This document shows, piece by piece, positions 1 to 12,240 of a stretch of DNA of 64,000 nucleotides; the stretch's first letter is position 1; each line of letters opens with the position of its first letter. Position numbers and translations under genes: made by a program. The notes under the pieces were generated by a model that was not told where the DNA came from, did not search any database, and was given only the letters and a program-made list of their open reading frames with translations. Origin of the DNA: Druceiella hillmani. Lineage: Eukaryota > Arthropoda > Insecta > Lepidoptera > Hepialidae. Location of the stretch: positions 45,790,001 through 45,854,000 of the forward strand of contig JAYKKI010000004.1 in assembly GCA_039881145.1 (NCBI GenBank), written 5' to 3'.

Positions 1-582
1 TTTTATATTTTACTTCACAAAGCAAAACTAATATTAATGTTTTTATTAGTTTATAAGAGATGCTGCGTACCCTTAAATATTTAAACTGCCATATGTACAT
101 AAGCGCGTAGGATCCTCGTAAGATGATTTTACCAGCAAATAGCAGGCTCGTTTATCTTTCATCATTTCCTTTCCTTTATTTTACTCGATATTTCTTTGTT
201 ATTGATATTAATAGTACATGAATTCATTAAAATTGGTTTACACGATGAATCACATAAATCTGTTTTAATTTTATTTTAATTAACATTTGATAAAATTTAT
301 GGTTCACATATCACTAGATTATTATATATTAAAATATCAGATCACTATACTGAAATACTACATCACTATGCTTTTGACATGTACGTATTTACATATCCGG
401 TGCCTGTCCAAAATTACAATTATGGAGTAACCTCTATTCCAAATTTACGTTTTCCACTCGACATTAAATTGTAATTTGTATATTTCTAGTATTAATTTAC
501 AATAAAACAGAGTTATACTTTTTCCTCTACTCTTACGTCTACATACCTAAATTAATATATGGTTACGTGTATGTATCTATGA

Positions 583-603
583 ATATATATATATATATAT
601 ATA
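583..603. repeat. (AT)n microsatellite
   Basis: About ten AT dinucleotides in an uninterrupted run. No associated element was recognised. Confidence 0.85.
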
Positions 604-1721
604 CCCAACTTAATCTGAATTTACTTATTCAAATTATTGTTTCTTGTCTCAATTTCGGCAGCAAAATTGTAAATCCAAAACATATTTAAAACGTTAATGT
701 AAACGAAAAAGTTATTGGTATAAATTTGTAACAAAAATTTTAAAAAAGAATCATGAGATATGCATTTTTAATTTACAGAATGAACCCTCTACCGGCATAT
801 AATAGTGGTAATGAACTCTTAACACCAATGTCACAGTGGATATGTGACTACAAAGCAATGACGGATCAGAAGACAGTTTTCTTTATCAGCAGATAGTATA
901 TATGCGGGAAATAGACTAAACTTAATTGAACCTGCTAATATTTATAAAACAATTTATGATTCACAAAGTAATTAAAGGAAGACTTAATAACTGTATAAGG
1001 TTGAATACTGACAGACTATTAACATTAAATTCACAATTCGTACCTTTAGTGGCACAGCTTACGTGTAGCCAATTGTGTTTAACTTGTGTTTGGCACTCTA
1101 ATTATTTCCCTTATGAATTCAAATTTTGTTCTAGGTAACATTTTTGTAAAAATACCTTCATGTCGATTGTTTGTACATACACGATTCAAGCCTACAGTGT
1201 TTTCATTATAAAATTTATATATAATGTCTATATATTTCAGTATTTTCAGAAACTCACCGTTTTCTATCACACTTGTAGCACGTCTGTTCTATTGGTACAC
1301 ATATATTTTGATTACATCCACAAAGGTAACGCAGTAATTGTTTCCTCTGTGTATGTGTTGGAAACTGTCGATTTCGTTCTTAGTCTGAGCGTCACCTTAA
1401 AAGGTATCAATGAGCTCTGACATGATGAATACTCATTCAGAAATTTGTCTTCGTAACTAGACTCGTAGTCTATAGCTGTGTTCGTCGACTCTTAATGTGT
1501 TTCGGAAGAATTTACCTAAATCGCTCCGTGAGCGCCACGATTGTAAGAAGTTCATTTCAACCATTTGCATGACTAAATAAACTAAATATTACTTATGTAA
1601 TTTCAATTTATAAGCTACCATTACTTTTGTCTACCAAAAATATTGTATTCAGTGTCAGATAAATTTTATTTTAATAAAATGTTGTATCAAAAATTAGCTT
1701 CATTTATTAAAATAAAATAAC

Positions 1722-1779
1722 TTTTTATTTATCAGAAGGTACTGATGAATCATTTTTATTTATCAGAAGGAACTGATGA
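1722..1779 (+). repeat. Short tandem duplication, period 31
   Basis: A 27-bp unit at 1722-1748 recurs at 1753-1779 with a single mismatch (GGTACTGATGA versus GGAACTGATGA). A further CTGATGA follows the second unit. It lies next to AT-rich inverted stretches (about 1664-1716). It looks like a local slippage or duplication event; no function is implied. Confidence 0.75.
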
Positions 1780-4700
1780 CCTGATGATAAAGCATGTATT
1801 ATGCTTCACCCGACATAGACCAAATTTTATTTATTATAGTCATCTAAAAAATACGTCACGTCGGTAGGTAAATGCGCAATAAATATGTTACTGATAGCAT
1901 GTGCGAACAAATGGTACAAACAGTACCTCGGGGAGAAACTAAAATAAAATATTTGTTATCATCGGATGTCACATTCATCTGGTAATCCAGTGGTAGATTT
2001 GCCGCCGAAGCGTACACAACATGAGGGTTTTGTACAAAAATAAACAATTTTCAAAATAGGCATCATTCCTAGCCTCAACGATTCGTGGTCGTAAATACTA
2101 AATAATCTGCCATATCTAGTACGTGACTAACAAATATTCGAGTCGCAATAAAACGTAAACAAGAATATTATTCACCTTCTTTGCAGAATTAGTCTGGAAG
2201 TCAACTTCGAATGATAACTTATTTCTTTGTCACTTTCTAATTATGAAGAAAGTTACAAAGAATTTGAGTTATGATTATAATTTTATTAAAATTTTATTTC
2301 GTTTAATGAGATTTAATCCACTTTTCTTAAATATACGATCATAATTCGAACGTATTTACCGGCAAAGGAATGAAAATAGCTACACTATTGTAACACCAAA
2401 TCGAAAATCTATCTTTTTTTATCTCATTTCGCTGACACTCCTAAAACAAAATTTGGCTAAATTTCCATGAATAATGGCATATTATTGATAAAATATTAGC
2501 ACTCGCATTAGTATGAACTTTAGAAATCAGTTTCTTGAATGTTTTCCACAATGTGCAGTATGCCTTTTCATGTAATGCTTAAATTTTTTATTACAATTCA
2601 TTTCCAAATTTAACGCCTGGATCATCAATACAATCGTTCCTGCAATACTTTGTCCCAAAACATGATTTAATGAAAGTTTTTGCATATTTTGTTTCGTTCA
2701 ACAGTGGATGCAATTATACTCTGATAACTAAAATTCAAAATTATTATAATCCCTTTATGTCACTGTTTCCTCGAATGAAATAAATTTTATAGGAAAATAT
2801 GTCTGCAACTCAAGTTCTTTAATGATCATTGCCAATATATAATATTTTTCGTCACTTTATACCTACCCTTTGCCTACAACTACTTGTTACTTCTTACAAT
2901 TATAATTTTTTAGTACCCTTTTACTCTTTGACATTATATTTACCATAATTTGATATTGCTCTTGAGTAACAATTTATAGATCACAAACATGCCATCAGCA
3001 AAATTCCTGACAATAAATAAACCGGATAAAATCACAAGGAATCCTGATGAATGAAAAGTTTCTCTATGCACTCTTTTTCTCGGTTTATTTTCAACCACTT
3101 AAAATATAGGGAAATATATCCGTAACGAATCAAATAGTCCTGACGGGCACAGTTTACATATTTTGTCCTGTTATGTAATGCACTTAATGTGTTTCAAATT
3201 GTCATACTTCTGATCTTAATTCCAACGCTTGCTTTGAATTATGTTACCCATCTGAAATGTAAAATCGCTGGGAAATCGTCGTTTAAAATCACATTACCTA
3301 ACACAATCTATGAGTCGAAATCCTCTATACATAATTTTCTTATCCCGGAAGTGTCACTCACCTTATTCTTTTGCATTTTTACGGTTCGAAATCACAAAAG
3401 AAAAAGAAAACAAACATCTTACAATCACTCACTTTTCTGCTTGTTCAAAACGTGGAATTCAAAATGTGCATAGTGATAAAGCATGCTAATCCACATATAG
3501 CTCAATAATAACAGAAAAATAATCATATAGATTTGTCAATGGAAGCAAATGACGTTTTTTTTCTTAATTTCCTGTTTCATGTGGATTATCAAATTAATAA
3601 GTGCCTTACAAGGATTACAAAAGTGTCTATATTAAAATCTTACAGAAAATAGTTCTAGAGAGATTGCTAAAAAGATTTCCATTTTTTTGTTCAGAAATTA
3701 TTGACATAAAATCTTGAAATCTGCCTTAATCAAAACAATTCTGAGGGTATTTAAATTTTTTTCATTTTACATATTACGCGGGATTTCTATTGAAAAAGCG
3801 AATTATCAACATTCGGAAACCAGTTTTTTCTTAATTTTATCTAATATATTTAATACAAGTTGAATATTTAACGAAAATACTATTAACTTTTAAATGTTTA
3901 CACAGATATGACTATGCGCGTACGGAATACTCGCAGTGCCAATTTAGTCCTACTTAGCAAGTGTGTTAATTAATATCGTATAATTTTATCTGTAGCGTAT
4001 ATCATTAACTTACAATTTTTCGACGTTATATCAATAAATTACAATGTATTGCAATACTAGAATTTCACACTTATCGTACTTATGGTACATGCTGGTAATT
4101 TTGAATTTTGCGTTATAAAATTCAAAGAGTGATATAATAATCTTGCAAGGAATCAGGTTATTTAACCAGAAAATATTGCTCAAGTATTAATATTTTTAAA
4201 ACAAAGAGTTCCATCAAAGGCGCAGCGAGGTACACTCGCAACCATGCCGTGAAAGAAAACACACGAAAAAATTAATAATTAACTTTTTTTATTACTTAAC
4301 TCACTGTTTGACTAATAACTTACGACGTCTAAGTGATAGTCCCATTTTATTCAATAACTTGTCAGTAAATTCAATGTCATTCTCTAACATTTTTCTTTGA
4401 AAACATAACATGTACTTAGCAAACTACAAATATCAGCCAATTCGATTTAAAATTGATGCAATGCAAAACATTGCTACAAATATCAATCAATTTTAAATGT
4501 GATGCAATATGTATAAGGAGTTTTTTGCTCCCTACTCTAAAAGCTTTTCCAAGATCCCGTGCACAGAGTCGACTCGAAAATGTAGCAGGTCTGTGAAAAC
4601 GAAACCCAAAATAAAAATTTTAATAAAATTGATTGAAATTTCACACGATTTTCATCAAATTCTTTGTGATATGCTATATTTAAAGATTCAAGAACACATA

Positions 4701-6095
4701 GTCTCCTTCTGTTCGTGTCTTGATGTTTTAATTTTTTTTTTTTGAAGAAGCCAGCCCAATTGCTTGCCGCATAGGACTTTGCATCTTTATTAAATCTTTG
4801 ATATTTAAGGCAAGGAAAAACTATAAACTGCACTGGAGGTCGAAATAAAACACATTCAATACAGAGATCCTTTTGCTACAGCTGAGAAGGCCAACCATGA
4901 ATAACTGTAAGCTATTCAAATTGAAACGCTAGTTTTAGCATCAAGGTTTAAGTCATTTTTAAAATTGTACATTTTACTAGGGTTCCAAGGAAATTTTGGT
5001 AATTTCAAACATAAATCATCATCGACTTGATAATTAAAATCTAAATTAAACCCAATATCCAATAATTAACTTTAATTTATAACAACCGTTACTACGGTGA
5101 TGTATCAGATGACAGTAAAACTTATTACGATAACTTTAATTTGTAATAAATGTCAATGGTTTATTCCGAACGACATTAAGAAATAAGTTTTATGCAGATA
5201 TATTTTTTGTGATATTAGGATACGTTGAAATATTATAATTATTCTTAAATCTTACTCTAAATTGCGGTTAATAACTTACATAAAATTTCACATTCTTTTT
5301 GAAATATTACGTATGAATGAGATATATACTAGCATACATTTATCATTCTAAAAGCGTTACTAAACGCGTTTTTTGTATATTCAAAAGTTTTCTATTATAT
5401 TTTCTACTTATTAAAAATTATTTACTTAAATTATTTAGCCCGAGTCGAGAAATGTATTCTGTTGAAAATCTTTACTGGTAGAACTGATGTCCACAAACAA
5501 TGAACACATTTTAGATAAATAACAAAACGATAACGAGATTAAGAAGTCTATACGGAATAAACTATCATAAAAATAATATTTTAAGAAATAATATACTTGA
5601 AATAATTTTTATGGCAACATATCAGATGAGAGTAAATAATTATTGTAACACTAGCGTAGTAATTTAAGTTTTTTATTTTTAATGTAAAGTTTTATAACCT
5701 CTATAATTATTCAAAAGACAATATTTCAAAGCATTTGTTCAAATAATAAACGGTAGCTTGCGAATTATCACCGGCTGATTCGTAATTTATGGTTACGCAT
5801 TACGGACATTACAGATGTTTGATTATATAATTTATATTAAAGAATAACGATTTATACTATAAATATGTAGTATACTAACTAATATTTGAATAAAACAAAC
5901 GATAATTCAATAAATACGTAAAGATAATATGGAATTTCACTTGAGGTCTACCAGCTATGTGGACAGAGCCACTTCCAAACAAATTACGGGGACCAATAAT
6001 AGCGCCTGGAACTTGGAAAACTCTGAAAACAAGCACATTGTTCCATAGAGAGAAAGATTAATTTTAAAGAATAAGAAAGATAAATTATACTAATA

Positions 6096-6697
6096 AAGTG
6101 CGAGTCGGACTCACGCACTAAAGGTTCCGTAGCACCAAACAATATTAAACCTTATAAGTTTGTATTTTTCAAAGACACTGTTAAAAACAGAGTTATTGCT
6201 GCGGTTGGTACCGATAATGTCCTATATCTCAAAAACTACTCGACATATTTTATTCAAAGTAATTTAATTGAAAATTTATTTTAAGTTCAAAAGTACAGTA
6301 AAAATACCTTAATTTTCTCCAAAAATGTTACACACGTTAGTTGAAAAGTTAGGGGTGGGGGCAGACTTTTTAGGACTTTAAAAGCTTATATATCTTCATC
6401 TATTGACTTAAATCAAAAATATATTTTGGAACCTCTATATCATTTTTTTCTTCTGTATTCCATACGCCTAGGTGCACTGGATTTGTTTCCATCAATCTGT
6501 TACATATATGAAATGCACCCTGTAAAGAAATTTTTTTATAATTCCAGAATTTCATTATATAGACGACATCCATCCAAATTTCGTCTATACATATAGGGCC
6601 AATAGTCTCCGAGTAAAATTACTATGACAGACTAACATACGAACAGGACGCAATTATAAGGATTCCGTTTTCTATTTAGTCACGTAACCTTAAAAAG
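6096..6697 (+). repeat. Dispersed repeat, GTGCGAGTCGGACTC family, copy 1
   Basis: The segment starts with GTGCGAGTCGGACTCACGCAC followed by a GGTTCCGTAGCACC-like stretch, and ends with GGATTCCGTTTT ... CCTTAAAAAG. The second copy at 49784-50465 shares the head, a middle block around TATATCTC[A/G]A[A/C]AACTAC, a block around TTTCGTCTATA, AGTCTCCGA[A/G]TAAAAT and the tail, in the same order and strand. It encodes no protein, so it is probably non-autonomous. I have the impression that this head and tail are common in lepidopteran genomes, but I cannot assign a class from sequence alone. Confidence 0.7.
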
Positions 6698-6843
6698 TTA
6701 TAAGTTTCAAGTTTAATCGGATAGCATAATAAAATTGAAGCATTCTCTGTTATGATTTTTTGTGTTTTTAAGACGCCTCATTTACCACGGTATAAGGAAA
6801 ATAAACAAAATAGTTAATAATTTGGCTACAAACACAAACATAC

Positions 6844-6946
6844 CTGGACTGGATGTTATAATATGAGGTGTGTCATCATCATCAGACTGGTGCCTGATAA
6901 TGTCAGTCTTGCGCATTTTGCACAATAAACGTCTTATGGTATTCAT
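6844..6946 (-). CDS. Putative first coding exon of an unidentified gene
   Basis: Reading the minus strand, an ATG at 6946-6944 opens a frame of 34 codons plus one base. It ends at CCAG followed by GTATGTTTG, a good splice donor (GT at 6843-6842), which gives a phase-1 intron. The peptide begins MNTIRRLLCKMRKTDII and continues with an acidic SDDDD run and then PHIITSSPG; base use is clearly less AT-rich than the surroundings. An in-frame TAA lies two codons before the ATG, so the start is bounded, and position -3 is an A. The sequence just upstream is GC-rich, as expected for a 5' UTR or promoter. I do not recognise the protein, and the next exon was not located in the remaining 6.8 kb to the left. 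It could be an alternative first exon of a long gene, or less likely a transposon-derived frame. This is inference from splice and start signals only. Confidence 0.5.
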
Positions 6947-7137
6947 AATTTAAACAAAGACCCACACATACGATCACTCAGTGGCCTTGCGGCTATTTGA
7001 TCAACTATGCAGTCGCAGGCGGGTGAGTCCCCTCCTCCGCCGCAACGCGCGGCACGCGGCACACCCTGTTACAGAGACGCATATTGAAATTCCCGCACGA
7101 TTTAAATTCGATATTAATTTAATTAACATGACGTAAA
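6947..7137 (-). promoter_or_regulatory. GC-rich 5' leader or promoter of the minus-strand exon
   Basis: About 6985-7080 is the most GC- and CpG-rich block of the window, with several CGCG and GCGGC runs, in an otherwise AT-rich background. It lies immediately upstream of the putative start codon at 6946. A CRE/ATF-like TGACGTAA is present at 7129-7136. A good donor-like GGGTGAGT also occurs on the plus strand at about 7020, so divergent transcription is possible. No TATA box or initiator was fixed. Confidence 0.4.
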
Positions 7138-7860
7138 CGTCTGATTTTATATACCTATCTATAATTACAAACATCCACTATTCTAAATTATTTTCTATTC
7201 CTATATAACTCCTTCATTTTCAAATTTCAATCTTCTTTTGCTTATCTCCAATAGCGGTATACGTAAAATTAAAATTACCGCAATATATTCTGTCACGTTT
7301 AATTTTAAAAAGCCTTTACAATTTTTGTGTGTAATTACGATACATATTTTACACATAAATATATTCAAAAATCTTTCACTCGTGTTTGAAACCGCTATTG
7401 CTTTTAAACCTGAAAACTGCTGGTCAGTAGATGAAAATATTATCGTTAAGTTCCCGAGTGGATTTAAAGAGGATTTTCCTCGTTACTGAGTAGGAACAAC
7501 TAGAATAAGCAAAACTTCGCTGATAAAATTTTGCAGTATCATATAAAATTGAGAAGAATGAACCGCGGAAGTGGTCAGGATACAAATATAACATCACTTT
7601 ATTTTTAAAATTTATAAATGACAGTTTGTTCATTTAGGATTATTAAATATTTTTATTAATTATTGTTTAATTTGTGGTATTATATTTTAGTTTTATTTAC
7701 TCACTTTATTCAGGTTTTAACCAAAATTTATTTTCGTAATTCCGCAGCCAAAAGACGGTGTGCTTTCTCAACTTCTTTTTACAAATTTTTATTAACAGAT
7801 AATCCATAAGTTTATACACATACAGATTTGAAAAGAATTCATTATACAAATAAATTCTTG

Positions 7861-8138
7861 AATTTATATCTTAAACTGATCAAACAATGGGCTCTGAAGT
7901 TGGTCCTTTTAGTAAATCCAGCGAACTTGTTTCTGAAATCTATACTAATTATTTACTATAGCTTTCTTAAATATAAGTTATTTATATAATTTTATTATTA
8001 ATTTTTTCGATACAGTAAATTATCTGAGTTTATTGAGTGCTCAAAATCTTAGTCGGCAGTTCCAAATAGATGATGTCAATTGTCGATTCTTAAGTAGGAT
8101 GGACTGCTTAAAACGTCTGAAATATTCATTCCCTTCAG
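7861..8138 (-). repeat. Dispersed repeat X, copy 1 (inverted relative to copy 2)
   Basis: The reverse complement of this stretch aligns along its whole length with 15196-15448. Shared anchors include GACATCATCTATTT, the block around AAAAAATTAATAA, GATTTCAGAAACAAGTT, GGATTTACTAAAAGGACCA and AGATATAAAT. The two copies are clearly diverged (roughly 70-75% by eye) and encode nothing. Together they bracket the 7-kb region that holds the 95-bp inverted pair and the copia element. Confidence 0.7.
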
Positions 8139-8983
8139 AATTAAAATTAATTTATGCCAAACTTTTCCTGACGGGAGGCTGTTATCAATATCTTTTGATG
8201 ATGGGACTGTTATCGTTATCTTACTAATTAATTATTTTACAAACTAAAAAAAATTCAAAATGTGAATTAGGCAAATTATGAAATGTATTGAATCCTAATA
8301 TTATAAATTCACCGTCCATGTAAACGTTCAAAAGTTATCTGAAAAAATTATACCTGTTTTGATTTACCCGTACCATTTTTGTCATGTTCCATCCTATTTT
8401 GCTTCACTTTTTCTTTTTCGCCGTCTTCCTTTCCATTTCCTTTTGCATTGTTTTTGTCAAAATTATAACAGTATAATTATCTTGCAATCCACTTATGGAA
8501 CAACTCTTTACATTCATTGGTTGTGCTTGACTGGCAGAGATTGCTTTGCAGCAATAAGCCCACCATAGTTAAAAATATTTCATTAATGGCTAATAAATAG
8601 ATAAAAACAAATAATACAAAGCAATAAATCCATAAAAAATATAAATATTCCCAACTTTATTGTTTAAATGGGCAGTAAAAGATTCGTTCAACCTTTTTGA
8701 TAAACATTTAAATTGGATCGTCAATGAAAATAGAGATTCGAACTCTCAAATATTTAATATTAATGTTCATCGTTTTAATTTGTCTATCTTTTATTTTTGC
8801 CTTATTCTATAAAAATATATGCTTTTATTAACATTTTCTATATTTTGAAGATATTTGCTTGATAATAATTTATAAATCATGACATGAAAAAAATAATATC
8901 ACCTTATTTCGCCACACAAAAATAAATTTAAAAAACTGACAGACTCAGAATAAAGACCAAAGAGAAAAAACAAAGAAGCAAAT

Positions 8984-9078
8984 GCGAAATAAAAGGGGCC
9001 AAGTTCCTTAAAATGTTATTTCCGTAATTGCCTACGTCTCTTAATATTGCATAGCCTGCGTATAAATCCCGCCGCTCT
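8984..9078 (+). repeat. 95-bp inverted repeat, left arm
   Basis: This 95-bp block matches the reverse complement of 10272-10366 at 86 of 95 positions without gaps (hand count). It runs from GCGAAATAAAA to CCGCTCT. The central part, ACGTCTCTTAATATTGCATA, is identical in both arms. No target-site duplication is evident beside the outer ends. Confidence 0.85.
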
Positions 9079-10271
9079 AATCCAACCGCGAAAATCCGAG
9101 CTGGCAAAGATGCGAGTAATTGCTAGTTATTAATAAAGCTTGTTTAAAATTTCGATCAGTTTATCATATTTTCCAGTTGCTTTACCTTTATTTGTATGTG
9201 TTCAATTTTTTAGCTCATTTTGTATCCGATAACGCTACGTTTTTCTAACGACATTAAACCTCAATATTTAAAATTAAGCCACAATTAATTATGGTTATCA
9301 ATTAATATAATAGTAAATATGACACATGTTCCATGTTCTTATTCAAATAGTTTCTTAATATTATACCGGAAAACAATTATAAACACAAAATTAGCCACTA
9401 TGCTCCATAAACTGCCACTGTGAGCCATATGAAAGAAATATAATACCAATATTTCTTAGCGAATCTTTTATTATTTCTAACAAGAAAAAAACATATTTAC
9501 ATTTATGTATGTTTAAAAACTTACGATATTATCCATATTTTGTGATTAACACAGATGATAAGATAGAAGAAGAAATAAGTACGTGGAAGTTCACTATCAA
9601 TTAAGATAAATAAATTGGGCAAAACCCAATCTATTAACTAATAACAACGAATATTTTGTGCAAATCTTCATGACGATTAATAAATTGTACACGAATTCGA
9701 AATATGAAAAGACGCCACGCCAAAGAGTTTCAAAATGATCGTTCAATCATTTCACGGAAAAATTTAAGTTTTTGTTTGAGGAAAATATTCACATAGAAAA
9801 TATCAACTTCTATGAGAGTATGTGGACACGCGCGTATAACGACTTTTAACCTTCTCTCTACTAGTTTCGATAATAAATCCCTTTCCTTTAATAAATTTTG
9901 GGTCGCCCCTTTACACTAACGAGCGCACTATCTTTTTTATGAAGTAAATTGTCGTTTCTCTAAAACTATATATCTGAGATAAAATTGTCCGTTTCAAGTT
10001 TGTCGAGCCTGGAAGTTCTTTATTTATTCCTCAGCCTATCACAAAATGTTCATAGGATTGTAAAGTTAGCAATAAATAAAACAAATGAAATATCAAAACA
10101 AATGTAAATGCAGGAACAATCTCCCTCAAATAAGTGCTTGTATTTGTGATATCAGTATAAATACACACAATATTAAGAATGTAATATAACTCTTAATTAA
10201 ATGCGCTAGCTACACTTTAACAGAATTTCCGTAAACTAGTGGCCTTGTTTAGGTAATTTAGTACCTACCCA
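9079..10271. other. Interior of the 95-bp inverted repeat pair
   Basis: About 1.2 kb of AT-rich sequence without an open frame of note. If the flanking arms are terminal inverted repeats, this would be the interior of a non-autonomous element. Equally, the arms may be two independent insertions in opposite orientation. Confidence 0.4.
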
Positions 10272-10366
10272 AGAGCGGTGGGATTTATATGCAGGTTATG
10301 CAATATTAAGAGACGTAGGTAATTGCGGAAATCACATTTTAAGGAACATGGCCATTTTTATTTCGC
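10272..10366 (-). repeat. 95-bp inverted repeat, right arm
   Basis: Partner of 8984-9078. The nine differences are mostly transitions, as expected for two old copies decaying without selection. The arm ends in TTTATTTCGC, 358 bp before the 5' LTR of the copia element. Confidence 0.85.
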
Positions 10367-10724
10367 TCCTCCTCCACGTATCTCTACAATTGCCGCTAAC
10401 TCCTCCCAAGCTTTTTCTTTTCCAGATGCAATGCATGAGAAATGTTTCACTACCATAATTTAATGAAATAGCAACAGCGTTAGCTATATACTATAAAGAC
10501 AGAGATGAACCGTCATCCTTAGCATTGTTTGGAGTCATAATCTCGCGCATTTGACCTTTTTTTATTTTCTTCTCCTATTTTTTTGTTTGTTTTATTTTTC
10601 GGTTTCCTATTTATTCCGACTCTGTCAGATTTCTAATCTTTTCAATAATTTTAATTCCTCTATCTACTTATATGTCCAATTTTAAATGTGGTAAGGTTTA
10701 TATATATTGCGTTATCTTTGAAAC

Positions 10725-10888
10725 TTTTAGTAATGGAATGCAACCCTAATTAGTTCCTACGATTGGCACTATTTGGCGCGCTCTCTCTGTATTTACGTAT
10801 ATCAAATAAAACACGCACTGTAATAATTGTTAAGCATTAAACCAAATATTCGTAACAAATAATCTCTGTTATTTATTGAAAACCTTCA
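10725..10888 (+). repeat. copia element 5' LTR
   Basis: Begins TTTTAGTAATGG (canonical TG start mutated) and ends in CTTCA, so the CA end is kept. It aligns throughout with 14888-15052; a strong shared block is CAAATAAAACACG. The end is fixed by the primer-binding site that starts at the next base. Confidence 0.9.
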
Positions 10889-10912
10889 TGGTAGCAGAGC
10901 ATGGTTCCGATG
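10889..10912 (+). promoter_or_regulatory. Primer-binding site, initiator tRNA-Met 3' end
   Basis: TGGTAGCAGAGCATGG directly abuts the LTR. It is complementary to the 3' acceptor end of insect initiator tRNA-Met, with one visible mismatch in the first 16 bases. This differs from the second copia lineage in the window (32342), which appears to use the anticodon-side sequence of the same tRNA. Confidence 0.8.
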
Positions 10913-11025
10913 ATAATAAATAACAAAAATCCGAATTATAAATATTACGCAAGTTTACCGGCTAAACAATTACAGCTATTTAGTTGAGGTTATAAAACGT
11001 GCACGCGTGTGAAGTTGGATTTAAG

Positions 11026-11589
11026 ATGAACTCCAGTGTCCAGATATTTAATCTAGAAAAACTTAGTGTTCGAGACAACTTTACTACGTAAAAATTCGCG
11101 GCCAAAACTTACTTAGAACATTAAGACTTGTGGCAGTGTATTGATCCGACTCCAGGAAAAACCGTTGATCCCAGTAAAGACGTCAAAGCTAATGCAAAAT
11201 TAATAGTCCTTTTGAACCACAGATATATGGCCATGTACAGACTGCAATACAGCCAAACAAGTCTGGGATAATTTGCAGAAAACCTTGGAAGATTGACCAG
11301 AAAAGTAGGTCTGTTAAAGGACTTGGTCAACATTGATATATTGACCAAAGCCTGGAATTCAATCCTAGAGTCAAGTGGTGATGAATATTACTTGAGTAAA
11401 ATAATAACTACGGCACATAAATTGAGACATATTGGCTTTAAACTGAACAAAGATTGGCTCGGCACCCTTATTTTGGATGGCCTACCCGATATGTATATGT
11501 CTATGATCATGGAGCTGGAGAGTTCAGGTATTGAGAAAAGCGCTGATCTTGTGAAAACAAAACACCTTCCTACAAGAAGTAAGCACAAT
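11026..11589 (+). pseudogene. gag: copia gag remnant
   Basis: The frame starts at an ATG followed by NSSVQIFNLEKLS, typical of the N-terminus of copia Gag (UBN2/DUF4219-like family). It continues through NFTT, stop, KFAAKTYLEH, where the family has a Trp; TAA probably derives from TGG. A second in-frame stop lies near 11270. The part from 11293 reads openly for about 99 codons, with the AWNSILESS and LILDGLPDMY regions typical of Gag. A frame-shifted zinc knuckle follows at about 11668-11705 as C-Y-N-C-N-K-Y-G-H-Y-V, then a stop, so the last Cys is lost. The capsid-like protein is not functional. Confidence 0.85.
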
Positions 11590-11789
11590 TAGTGACAGCA
11601 TTGCTTTCTTTAAAAACTCAAGTAAGGGCAAAAATAATCCACGATCATCAAATTTAAGGGCCCTAGATGTTACAACTGTAACAAATATGGACACTATGTG
11701 TAAAATACATAATGAGGAGAATAAAAGTAAAATACATAATGAGGAGAATAATAATAGGGAAAGTTCAAGTTTTGTCGCACCATTCTCAG

Positions 11790-12154
11790 CTACACTGGGA
11801 ACAGAGGCAGATAAAGGGTATATAGATTCTGATGCATCCGTACATATGCCAAGCACGAGGGGTTGAATGTACAATATCACCGCCCCGCCAGTACCAAGTA
11901 TCACTGTGATAAACAGGGTGTCACTGCCAGTGAAGGGAGTTGATTGTATAGATATTCATCTGGCACAGGGCAACAAGATTCAAGTAAGAAATATCTTATA
12001 TGTTCCTGGGCTAGAAACCAATCTTCCCTCTTTGAGAACCATTGTTATATGTGGCCATAAGATAGTATTTCATGATATGGACTACCATATCCGTAAAATT
12101 AATGGGAAATATGTAAGGTACACATATTTCCCATTAATTTTACTGCTTCACTGA
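11790..12154 (+). pseudogene. pol: copia aspartic protease remnant
   Basis: Around 11826 the translation reads GYIDSDASVHMPS, matching the copia protease active site, normally D-S-G-A-S. The Gly is replaced by Asp, so the catalytic loop is damaged. Downstream, NILYVPGLETNL (about 11990-12035) is the usual C-terminal protease block. At 12093-12143 the coding sequence is interrupted by a perfect inverted duplication, listed separately, which replaces the expected continuation after INGKYV. Confidence 0.85.
12093..12143. repeat. Perfect 22-bp inverted duplication inside copia pol
   Basis: The 22 bases 12093-12114 reappear as an exact reverse complement at 12122-12143, separated by a 7-base loop (AAGGTAC). 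The left arm is genuine pol coding sequence (RKINGKYV region), so the right arm is the added copy. Perfect identity inside an element whose LTRs differ by about 16% means it arose after most of the decay. Confidence 0.9.
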
Positions 12155-12240
12155 AAAAAAGTTGTATGGATTAGAAACTAAAAAAAACTATAAAGCTTGT
12201 CTTTAACTTCGAATAAAAGAAATATAAACAACATTGATTT

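Larger units (their letters stand above)
1..6095. other. Gene-free AT-rich stretch
   Basis: I see no coding exon, RNA gene or recognisable transposon protein here. The open frames present are short, AT-driven and lack family motifs. Since the only credible exon of the window (6844-6946) is read leftward, this stretch may be its first intron or further downstream gene sequence, but no acceptor-flanked coding exon could be picked out by eye. Two small repeats inside are listed separately. Confidence 0.6.

Noticed and set aside
4509..4833. Overlapping 78- and 98-codon frames on opposite strands
   Set aside because: No recognisable motif, no splice or start context, includes homopolymer-coded Phe/Lys runs; best explained by low stop density.
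8726..8745. B-box-like GATTCGAACTCTC
   Set aside because: It is a small local palindrome without an A box or tRNA-like arms.
11388..11904. Minus-strand frames over the copia gag region
   Set aside because: Shadows of the plus-strand gag coding sequence; no motifs of their own.
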